Below are positions 43,300 through 50,047 of a stretch of 64,000 bases of DNA, piece after piece. The position numbers were made by a program, and so were the translations under genes. This stretch comes from CAVQJU01 sp963729215 (lineage in GTDB: Bacteria; Acidobacteriota; Vicinamibacteria; Vicinamibacterales; CAVVIG01). The DNA lies in NCBI GenBank assembly GCA_963729215.1, contig CAVSND010000027.1:248001-312000 (forward strand), in the 5' to 3' direction. The notes under the pieces were generated by a model that saw nothing but the letters and a program-made list of their open reading frames with translations, did not search any database and had not been told where the DNA came from. Each line of letters begins with the position of its first letter. The stretch's first letter is position 1.

Positions 43300-43944
43300 A
43301 TGCCTGCGTTCATCATCGCCATCGACGGACCATCCGGTGCCGGAAAAGGCACGGTTGCGCGCGCCGTCGCGGCCAGGCTGGGCTATCGGCATGTCGACAG
43401 CGGGGCCATGTATCGCGCGGTCGGCTGGAAGGCTCTCGAGGACGCTGTGCCGCTCGACGATGAGGCGGCCGTCGCCCGCATCGCGCAGCAGTCGCGCATC
43501 GAGGTCGTCGCGGGCGTGGTCAGCATCGACGACCTCGACGTCACGAGGGCGATTCGCACGCCGGAAATCGATCGCGCCGCTGCGGCAGTGGCGCGCCTGC
43601 CATCCGTGCGCAGCGAACTGGTGATCCGCCAGCGAAACATCGGCCAGAACGGCGGAATCGTCATGGAGGGACGCGACATCGGCACAGTCGTGTTCCCGGC
43701 CGCGGACGTGAAGATCTACCTCGACGCGTCGCCCGAGGAGCGCGCCCGCCGGCGGGCGCTCGACCCGGCGCACACGGGCGGACCCACGGCAGTCGCCGAC
43801 GTCGCGACCGCGCTGACCGCGCGCGATCAACTCGACCGCACGCGCGCCGCCTCGCCGCTCTACGCCGCGCCCGACGCCATCGTCATCGACACAACGGGAA
43901 AGCCCGATCGACGCAGGTGGTGGACGAGGTGCTGCGGGTCGTGA
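43300..43944 (+). CDS. cmk: Cytidylate kinase, C-terminus probably frameshifted
   Basis: A 214-residue product with the P-loop IAIDGPSGAGKGTVARA, HVDSGAMYRA, the NMP-binding arginine region IRQRNIGQNGGIVMEGRDIG and LDASPEERARRR. It phosphorylates CMP and dCMP. After DAIVIDTTGKP the frame ends in RRRWWTRCCGS, unlike the family. In the other frames the expected IDA and VVDEVLRVVKKKGLEVGG are seen, ending with a TAG at 43971-43973 inside the repeat tract. One extra C in CCC near 43905 and one extra G in GG near 43917 would explain this, a pattern that also suits homopolymer errors in the assembly. Confidence 0.9.
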   Translation: MPAFIIAIDGPSGAGKGTVARAVAARLGYRHVDSGAMYRAVGWKALEDAVPLDDEAAVARIAQQSRIEVVAGVVSIDDLDVTRAIRTPEIDRAAAAVARLPSVRSELVIRQRNIGQNGGIVMEGRDIGTVVFPAADVKIYLDASPEERARRRALDPAHTGGPTAVADVATALTARDQLDRTRAASPLYAAPDAIVIDTTGKPDRRRWWTRCCGS

Positions 43945-43960
43945 AGAAGAAGGGCTTAGA

Positions 43961-44085
43961 GGTTGGAGGTTAGAGGTTAGAGGTTAGAGATGAGGCGGTC
44001 CCTGATTCTCGTGCCTCGTCGAGCCACGAGTAACGAGCCACGAGTTCCCAACCTCCAGCCCCTAACCTCCAACCTCTAGCCTCTA
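43961..44085. repeat. Nested inverted tandem tract (GGTTAGA outside, GAGCCAC inside) at a convergent junction
   Basis: Outer arms: GGTTGGA, GGTTAGA, GGTTAGA, GGTTAGA (43961-43989) against CCAACCTCCAGCCCCTAACC and CCAACCTCTAGCCTCTA (44048-44085). Inner arms: CTCGTGCCTCGT (44008-44019) against ACGAGCCACGAG (44033-44044). It lies between cmk and the DUF6335 gene and contains the stop codon of the latter (minus strand, 44083-44085) and the likely original stop of cmk. Confidence 0.85.
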
Positions 44086-44656
44086 CTCTGTGTCCCTCTT
44101 GTAGTCATCCGCCGACGCCGGGTCGAGCTCCCAGCGGTGTTTGTCGCGTTCGATGACCTTGTCGCTGCCTTTCAGTTCTTCGTTGTCTTCGTACGACAGG
44201 CCCAGCGCTTCGCCCATCTCTTCGACGTTTTCCTGATCCGGCGTCAGGTTGTCGCCGCCGGGGGCTTCGTCGCCGCTGAAGTAGGCGTTTTCCCAGTCGG
44301 CGTCGACATCGCCGCCGGTGATCGCCGGGGTCATGCCGCTGTGTTCCTGCAGGCTCCGATCGAGAGCTTTGCGTCCGCTGCGCGCGGCGGCCTTGAAACG
44401 GTCCACGTCGAGCGAGGATGCCGGAACCGGATCGGTCAGGACCCGCCGGGCCCTGTCGAGGCGGGGGGACTTGCCGTGAACGACGGCCGTCACTGCCTTC
44501 TTGCGCTTTTTCGGGCGTCTGGCCTTGGCGCGGACGGGGCGGCGTTTGGCCGCGAGCCGGGTTTTGGGGGTTTTCCGGCGCTTTGTGTTCTTTCCTGTGC
44601 GTCGTTTCGCGCTGGAAGCGCGGCGTTCGGGCCTTCTTTTTGGTACGTTTTGCCAT
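44083..44656 (-). CDS. DUF6335-type hypothetical protein with basic N-terminal tail, one frameshift
   Basis: The conserved C-terminal domain (TPAITGGDVDADWENAYFSG, EALGLSYEDNEELKG, KDKHRWEL-like end) is of the DUF6335 type. The upstream frame is open to a very basic tail (RASSAKRRTGKNTKRRKTPK, RPKKRKKAV). The natural ATG at 44656 begins MAKRTKKK in the neighbouring frame, so one extra nucleotide near 44630 separates start and body. As read, the intact part could start at the GTG at 44493 (136 aa). The Lys/Arg-rich tail suggests nucleic-acid binding; no function is known. Confidence 0.6.
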
Positions 44657-44677
44657 GGCGGATATCCCTTCTCAGCC

Positions 44678-44707
44678 TTGACAGTTTCGCGATAAGTGTC
44701 GTACTCT
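44678..44707 (+). promoter_or_regulatory. Promoter of rpsA
   Basis: TTGACA at 44678-44683 matches the -35 consensus exactly. TACTCT at 44702-44707, after 18 nt, is the best -10. A GGGAGGA Shine-Dalgarno lies about 10 nt before the rpsA ATG. Confidence 0.6.
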
Positions 44708-44757
44708 CTGTTGCTTATCGGAATTCCGAAAAGTCACGCAGGGAGGACACGTAAGGC

Positions 44758-46548
44758 ATGGCGAACGTAGACGACGAGAATACCCAGGGCCCGGCCAGGG
44801 GCGGCACCGGCACGATCGAGCGACCCGAGCGAAACGATCGCGGCGGTCTCAAACTTCTGCCGCGTGAAGACCAGGCCCCGATGGACCCCGAGGAATATGC
44901 CCGGCTCCTGGACACCTACGATAGCAGCTTCCGGAATATCGCGGAAGGTGAGGTTGTCAAAGGCACCGTGCTGAAAGTGACAGCCTCGGAAGTCGTCGTT
45001 GATGTCGGCTACAAGTCCGAAGGCATTATCGCCCTCACGGAGTTCGTGGACGAGAACGGCGAGATCACGGTTCAGGCCGGCGACATCGTGGACGTGCTGC
45101 TCGAACGAACCGAGGATCGCGAAGGCTACGTCGTTCTCTCGCGCGAAAAAGCCGAGAAGATGAAGATTTGGGACGAGGTCGAGAAGGCCTACGCGGAGCG
45201 TAAGGTCGTCATCGGCCGCGTCATCGAGCGCATCAAGGGCGGCCTGGCCGTCGACATCGGCGTGCGCGCGTTCCTCCCCGGCTCGCAGATCGACGTCCGT
45301 CCCGTGCGGAATCTGGACGCGCTCCGCGGCCAGGAATTGCGCATGCGCGTCATCAAGGTCAACAAGAAGCGCGGCAACATCGTGCTCTCGCGCAAGGCGC
45401 TGCTCGAGGAAGAGAACGCGGAAAAGAAGAAGCACACGCTCGAGACGCTGGCCGAAGGCCGCGTCCTGAAGGGCGTCGTCAAGAACCTCACCGACTACGG
45501 CGCGTTCATCGATCTCGGCGGCATCGACGGACTTCTCCACATCACCGACATGTCGTGGGGCCGCGTCGGCCATCCGGCGGAGTTGTTCAAGGTCAACGAC
45601 GAGATCGACGTGGTCGTGCTGAAGTACGACCCGGCGACCGAGCGCGTGTCCCTGGGCCATAAGCAGCTCATCACCGATCCGTGGGCGAACGTGATGGAAC
45701 GCTATCCGGTGGGCCATCGCGTGGGCGGCAAGGTCGTCAGCCTCACGGACTACGGCGCGTTCATCGAGCTCGAGGCAGGCGTCGAGGGGCTGATTCACGT
45801 CAGCGAGATGTCCTGGAGCAAGCGCGTCAAGCATCCGTCCAAGATTCTGAACGTCGGCGACGCCGTGGACGCCATGGTCCTTGGCGTGGATCCGACGGCG
45901 CGGCGCATTTCTCTCGGCATCAAACAGGTCGAGAGCAATCCCTGGCACGACCTCGCCGACAAGTATCCGGTCGGCGCGAAGATCACCGGCAAGGTGCGCA
46001 ATCTCACCGAGTTCGGCGCCTTCGTCGAAGTCGAAGAGGAAATCGACGGCCTGATTCATATCTCCGACATGTCGTGGAGCAAGCGGATCAAACACCCGTC
46101 GGAAGTTCTGAAAAAGGGCGATGTCGTCGAGGCGATGGTGCTCAACATCGACGCCGAGAACCAGCGGCTGTCGCTCGGCCTCAAACAGCTGGCGACCGAC
46201 ATCTGGGACGACTTCTTCACGCGGCGCCACGTCGGCGACACCATCGAGGGCAAGGTGGTGCGGATGACGAACTTCGGCGCGTTTGTCGAGCTCGACGAAG
46301 GGATCGAGGGGCTGATCCACGTGTCGGAGTTCGACGATTCGCCGCAGGCCGGCAAGGACGGGAAGATCGAGCTCGTGGTGGGCGAAACCTACCCGATGAA
46401 GATCATCAAGCTCGCGCCGAGCGAGCGGAAGATCGGGCTGTCGATCCGCGCGCTCAAGTCCGACGAATTCCGCGCCGACTGGGCGGCGTACCAGGAAAAC
46501 GAAGGGTCTGGCGCAGCGACGCTCGGCGATCACTTCAGGAATCGGTGA
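44758..46548 (+). CDS. rpsA: 30S ribosomal protein S1
   Basis: A 596-residue protein with six consecutive S1/OB domains, each ending in patterns such as VLSREKAEKMKIWDEVE, LTDYGAFIDLGGIDGLLHI, LTDYGAFIELEAGVEGLIHV, LTEFGAFVEVEEEIDGLIHI and MTNFGAFVELDEGIEGLIHV. It helps mRNA docking on the 30S subunit. The N-terminal 45 residues are a charged extension before the first domain. Intact, no frame defects over 1.8 kb. Confidence 0.96.
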   Translation: MANVDDENTQGPARGGTGTIERPERNDRGGLKLLPREDQAPMDPEEYARLLDTYDSSFRNIAEGEVVKGTVLKVTASEVVVDVGYKSEGIIALTEFVDENGEITVQAGDIVDVLLERTEDREGYVVLSREKAEKMKIWDEVEKAYAERKVVIGRVIERIKGGLAVDIGVRAFLPGSQIDVRPVRNLDALRGQELRMRVIKVNKKRGNIVLSRKALLEEENAEKKKHTLETLAEGRVLKGVVKNLTDYGAFIDLGGIDGLLHITDMSWGRVGHPAELFKVNDEIDVVVLKYDPATERVSLGHKQLITDPWANVMERYPVGHRVGGKVVSLTDYGAFIELEAGVEGLIHVSEMSWSKRVKHPSKILNVGDAVDAMVLGVDPTARRISLGIKQVESNPWHDLADKYPVGAKITGKVRNLTEFGAFVEVEEEIDGLIHISDMSWSKRIKHPSEVLKKGDVVEAMVLNIDAENQRLSLGLKQLATDIWDDFFTRRHVGDTIEGKVVRMTNFGAFVELDEGIEGLIHVSEFDDSPQAGKDGKIELVVGETYPMKIIKLAPSERKIGLSIRALKSDEFRADWAAYQENEGSGAATLGDHFRNR

Positions 46549-46549
46549 C

Positions 46550-46615
46550 GTGGCTGTGGCTCGTGGCTGGTGGCTCGTAAATACGAGTCACGAGTCACGG
46601 GCCCCGAGTCACGAC
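46550..46615. repeat. Inverted tandem tract (GTGGCTC / GAGTCAC units) between rpsA and the HU/IHF gene
   Basis: GTGGCTGTGGCTCGTGGCTGG and GTGGCTCGTA face TACGAGTCACGAGTCACGGG and CCCCGAGTCACGA around an AA centre (46580-46581). The hairpin starts 2 nt after the rpsA stop and ends just before the Shine-Dalgarno of the next gene. Confidence 0.75.
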
Positions 46616-46628
46616 AGGAGTCGCAGGC

Positions 46629-46964
46629 ATGACCAGCGGCAGCATGACCAAGGCGGAGCTCGTCGAGGAAGTCTCGCGGGTTTCTGACCTGACCAAGAAG
46701 CACTCCGAGGTCATCGTCGACACGGTGTTCAAGAGCATCATCGACGCGCTGCATCGCGGTGAAAAGATCGAACTGCGCGGGTTTGGCAGCTTCCGGCTCC
46801 GGAAGCGCGAGCCGCGCAAGGGGCGCAACCCCAAGACGGGCGACAAGGTGGATGTGCCGCCCAAGAAGGTCCCGTACTTCAAGCCCGGCAAAGAGCTCAA
46901 GGAACTGATCAACAAAGAGCCGGCAGCCGGGCCGTCCGTGCCGCCGGACGCGATGGCGGTCTGA
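46629..46964 (+). CDS. HU/IHF-family nucleoid DNA-binding protein
   Basis: A 111-residue protein with the complete DNABII fold: MTKAELVEEVSRVSDLTKKH, IELRGFGSFRLRKREPRKGR and the beta-arm RNPKTGDKVDVPPKKVPYFK. It bends DNA as a dimer. Position after rpsA matches ihfB of proteobacteria, but HU versus IHF cannot be decided from sequence alone. AGGAG lies 8 nt before the ATG. The last 20 residues are a Pro/Ala tail. Confidence 0.92.
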   Translation: MTSGSMTKAELVEEVSRVSDLTKKHSEVIVDTVFKSIIDALHRGEKIELRGFGSFRLRKREPRKGRNPKTGDKVDVPPKKVPYFKPGKELKELINKEPAAGPSVPPDAMAV

Positions 46965-46999
46965 CCACCGGCTGCTGACGGTCGACTCCTGATTCAACC

Positions 47000-47512
47000 T
47001 TGGAACGCCTCTGGTCTCCGTGGAGACTCTCCTACGTGACTCGAGCGGCCGAAACCGGCGCCGGTACCATCACCGATAGCGGCTGCGTCTTCTGCGAGCT
47101 CAAGGGGCGAAACGAAGACCTCGTCCTCCATCGCGGCCGTCTCTGCTACGTCATCCTCAACCTGTATCCCTATAACAACGGCCATCTCATGGTCGTACCC
47201 AACCGTCACATCGCCGAACTGGCCGCCACGACCGCCGACGAGCGCACGGAGTTGATGACACTCGTGCGCCACGCCGAGATGGCTCTGGACGAGGCGTACC
47301 GCCCAGACGGGATCAACGTCGGCATCAATCTCGGCCGGACCGCCGGCGCCGGAATCCAGGAACATCTGCACGTGCACCTGGTGCCGCGATGGAACGGCGA
47401 CACCAACTTCATGGGCGTCATCGCGGACACCCGGGTGCTGCCTGAAGATCTTCCGCAGACGGCTGCGCGCCTGCGGCCCGTCTTCGAGCGCCTTTCGAAG
47501 GAAGTCGATTAG
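47000..47512 (+). CDS. HIT-family nucleotide hydrolase/transferase
   Basis: A 170-residue protein from a TTG start: CVFCELKGRNEDLVLHRG (CxxC zinc-type N-terminus), LYPYNNGHLMVVPNRHIAEL and the histidine triad QEHLHVHLVPRW. The family hydrolyses or phosphorolyses Ap4A-like nucleotides and adenylates. Length and N-terminal Cys pair place it nearer to the Ap4A phosphorylase-type branch than to Hint. Confidence 0.9.
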   Translation: MERLWSPWRLSYVTRAAETGAGTITDSGCVFCELKGRNEDLVLHRGRLCYVILNLYPYNNGHLMVVPNRHIAELAATTADERTELMTLVRHAEMALDEAYRPDGINVGINLGRTAGAGIQEHLHVHLVPRWNGDTNFMGVIADTRVLPEDLPQTAARLRPVFERLSKEVD

Positions 47513-47571
47513 GTTCCTTTCACGACGTCAGGAAGGGCGCCAAGGTTCTTTGTGCGAAGATATCTTCGCGC

Positions 47572-48708
47572 ATGTTCCTCGATCTGACGCCGGAGCAGGC
47601 TGCGTTCAGGGACGACGTCGCGCGTTTTGCGCGCGAGGTCGTGGCGCCGCGCGCGGCGGCCATCGACTCGAGCGGCGAGTTTCCGTCCGATGTCATTCGC
47701 GCCGCCGCTGGACTCGGGCTGCTGAGCATGACGGTTTCCACGGCCTGGGGCGGGGCCGGCCGCGACTATCTGAGCTACGCGCTCGCCATCGAATCGATCG
47801 GGCGGGCGAGCGCCACCGTGGCCACGTCGCTCGCCGTCACGAATTCGCTTGTCGCCGAACTGATCGAACACGCCGGAACCGACGCGCAGCGCGACCGATG
47901 GCTTCGGACGCTGACGCGGGGTGAGACGGTCGGCGCGTTTGCGCTGTCGGAGGCGGGTGCGGGCACTGACGCCGCCAACCAGCAGACGACGGCTACGCGG
48001 GTCGACGGTGGTTTTCGGCTGGTCGGCCGGAAGGTCTGGGTCGCCAATGCGGCCGCGGCCGGCGTGATCGTCGTCTTTGCGGCGACACAGCCGGGGCAGC
48101 GCGGCAAGGGAGTGTCGGCGTTTCTCGTGGCCGGTGACGCGCCGGGGATCGCGAGAACGGCACTGGACGATTCTCTTGGCGTGCGCGGGCTCGGCTGCAT
48201 GGACCTCGATCTCGATGTGACCGTGCCGTCCGATCAGCTGCTGGGCGCCGTGGACGCGGGTTTCGGGCTTGCGATGTGGGCGCTCCAGGGCGGACGCGTC
48301 GCGATTGCGGCGCAGGCGCTTGGTATCGGGCAGGCCGCGCTGGACGAAGCCATCGCGCACGCCAGGACGCGCGAGCAATTCGGCCGGCCAATCGCGCAGT
48401 TCGAGGCGATTCAGTGGATGATTGCGGACGCCGCCACCGAGCTCGACGCCGCACGCATGCTGATGTGGAAGGCCGCGAGCGTGAAGGCACGAGGCGAGCC
48501 GGGCGCCGTGGAGTCGTCCATGGCGAAGCTTGCGGCGTCGGAAGCGGCCCACCATGCAGCCGACAAGGCGATGCAGGTGCTCGCGTCGGCCGGCTACCGT
48601 CGCGGATCCGTCGTCGAACGGCTTTTCAGGGACGTGCGCGCGACAGAAATATACCAGGGGACGTCGGAAGCGCAGCGTATGATCATCGCCAAACATCTGA
48701 GCCGCTGA
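47572..48708 (+). CDS. Acyl-CoA dehydrogenase family protein, atypical catalytic position
   Basis: A 378-residue flavoprotein with the complete fold: LTPEQAAFRDDVARFAREVV, ALSEAGAGTDAANQQT, VGRKVWVANA, ALGIGQAALDEAIAHARTRE, QFGRPIAQFEAIQWMIAD and EIYQGTSEAQRMIIAKHL. At the place of the usual catalytic Glu (YEGTS) it has Gln (YQGTS). The alternative position used by isovaleryl-CoA and long-chain enzymes reads LQGGRV, also without Glu. The catalytic base may lie elsewhere or the protein may have another role. The homologue at 59017-60165 has the normal Glu. Confidence 0.88.
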   Translation: MFLDLTPEQAAFRDDVARFAREVVAPRAAAIDSSGEFPSDVIRAAAGLGLLSMTVSTAWGGAGRDYLSYALAIESIGRASATVATSLAVTNSLVAELIEHAGTDAQRDRWLRTLTRGETVGAFALSEAGAGTDAANQQTTATRVDGGFRLVGRKVWVANAAAAGVIVVFAATQPGQRGKGVSAFLVAGDAPGIARTALDDSLGVRGLGCMDLDLDVTVPSDQLLGAVDAGFGLAMWALQGGRVAIAAQALGIGQAALDEAIAHARTREQFGRPIAQFEAIQWMIADAATELDAARMLMWKAASVKARGEPGAVESSMAKLAASEAAHHAADKAMQVLASAGYRRGSVVERLFRDVRATEIYQGTSEAQRMIIAKHLSR

Positions 48709-48709
48709 G

Positions 48710-49210
48710 ATGATGAACGCCTTCCTCATCTGGGTCGAAACGAGCGCGCTCAGCGTCTGGGTGCGCGAGTCGCCATCCGTCTTCGCCTTTCCGATCATCC
48801 TCTCGTTTCACACGATCGGCATGGGGTTCCTCGCCGGCATGAACGCCGCGATCGCGCTCAGAATCCTCGGTTTTGCGCCCCGCGTGCCGCTGATGGAAGC
48901 CAGGCGCGTGTTCCCGGTGCTGTGGGCGGGCTTCTGGCTCAACGCCGTCTCCGGGATCGTGCTGCTGATCGCGTATCCGACGAAGGCGCTGACCAACCCG
49001 ATGTTCTACTTCAAGCTCACGTGCGTGGCGCTCGGGCTGGTCGCGCAGACGCTCATCCGGCGGCGGGTTCTGGCAAACGCGGCCGCCGGCGTGGACGTCG
49101 TCCCCCTGTCGGGCAAGCTGCTCGCGTTTTCGTCGCTGCTGCTCTGGGCGGCGGTCATCACCTCCGGGCGCCTGCTGGCGTACACATACGTGAAGCTGAC
49201 GACTATCTGA
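48710..49210 (+). CDS. Membrane protein of unknown function (DUF6644-like), first of a pair
   Basis: A 166-residue protein with about four hydrophobic helices and the pattern HTIGMGFLAGMNAAIALRIL, GFWLNAVSGIVLLIAYP, TNPMFYFKLTCVALGL. The ATG starts 2 nt after the acyl-CoA dehydrogenase stop. The next gene encodes a paralogue with the same arrangement, so the two may form a heteromeric membrane complex. No cofactor motif is certain, though conserved His residues in helices leave haem binding open. Confidence 0.7.
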   Translation: MMNAFLIWVETSALSVWVRESPSVFAFPIILSFHTIGMGFLAGMNAAIALRILGFAPRVPLMEARRVFPVLWAGFWLNAVSGIVLLIAYPTKALTNPMFYFKLTCVALGLVAQTLIRRRVLANAAAGVDVVPLSGKLLAFSSLLLWAAVITSGRLLAYTYVKLTTI

Positions 49211-49230
49211 CGCGAGGCGTTGCCCAACTC

Positions 49231-49785
49231 ATGGCGCTTTTTCAGATCTGGCTCGTCAAGACGCTCTTCAGCGTGAAGATTGTCTCGGACTTCATGCACT
49301 CGGCGTGGGGGTGGCCGACGTGCGAGAGCATCCACTTCCTCGGCTTGTCGCTGTTGATAGGGACCATCGCCACGTTTGATCTGCGGCTGCTCGGCTTCGC
49401 CAAGAGCGTCTCGATCGCCGCGCTTCACCGGCTCGTGCCCTGGGGCGTGTTCGGCTACCTGCTGAACGTCACCACGGGGGCGATGTTCCTCGTCACCGAG
49501 CCGAACCAGTACATCTATAACCCCGCTTTCCAGTTCAAGCTGTTGTTCATGGCCATCGCGGGCCTGAACATTCTTGCGTTCTATGCACTCTTGTTCGGCC
49601 GGTTGAAGAGAACGGGTCCAGGCGCGGATGCCCCGAAAGGGGCTAAAGTCGTGGCGGCTGTCTCGCTGTCCGTGTGGATTGCCGTGATCATCTGCGGCCG
49701 GCTGCTGACGTTTTACAGGCCCGGCGACTGCGACCTCAAAGACGCCGGGTTCATCGCGACCTGCATTCCCCACGTTCGGCGCTGA
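49231..49785 (+). CDS. Membrane protein of unknown function (DUF6644-like), second of a pair
   Basis: A 184-residue protein with four or five hydrophobic helices, containing ESIHFLGLSLLIGTIATFDL, FGYLLNVTTGAMFLVTEP, YNPAFQFKLLFMAIAGLNI and a periplasmic-looking tail with two Cys (GDCDLKDAGFIATCIP). Clearly paralogous to the preceding gene. The ATG at 49231 is chosen because the similarity begins there; frames extending upstream run through the first gene. Confidence 0.7.
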   Translation: MALFQIWLVKTLFSVKIVSDFMHSAWGWPTCESIHFLGLSLLIGTIATFDLRLLGFAKSVSIAALHRLVPWGVFGYLLNVTTGAMFLVTEPNQYIYNPAFQFKLLFMAIAGLNILAFYALLFGRLKRTGPGADAPKGAKVVAAVSLSVWIAVIICGRLLTFYRPGDCDLKDAGFIATCIPHVRR

Positions 49786-50047
49786 TCCTCAGCCCGGCTC
49801 GTGTGCGAGCGCGCGGTCTTGCGCATCGCAAGCATTGGGACGAAGCGGCTTTCACCGGGACAGAACGGACGACGCCAGGCTCACGGCCGCGCTTGCCGGC
49901 GCCGATCCAAGAAAATGGGAGAGGCGGGCAGCGCTCGCGTTTTTAATCCTGAAACTGACATTCCAATCCGGCCGGTCTGCCCAATAATCAGTGGCGCTGC
50001 TTGGGATCTGGCTGTTGCGGTGACGACACATTCAGGAGGTGTGCATC
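49786..50047 (+). other. Intergenic region upstream of the TonB receptor, no gene seen
   Basis: 262 nt without a plausible ORF. The only functional sign is the Shine-Dalgarno CAGGAGGT at 50033-50040, 7 nt before the receptor ATG. No clear promoter or riboswitch fold was recognised. Confidence 0.4.

Noticed and set aside
44734..46533. Minus-strand open frame of 599 codons
   Set aside because: Exact mirror of rpsA; repeats in the translation are reflections of the S1 domains.
49786..50047. Possible small RNA or riboswitch upstream of the TonB receptor
   Set aside because: No conserved aptamer motif recognised (cobalamin, TPP and FMN boxes absent) and no convincing hairpin-U-tract.
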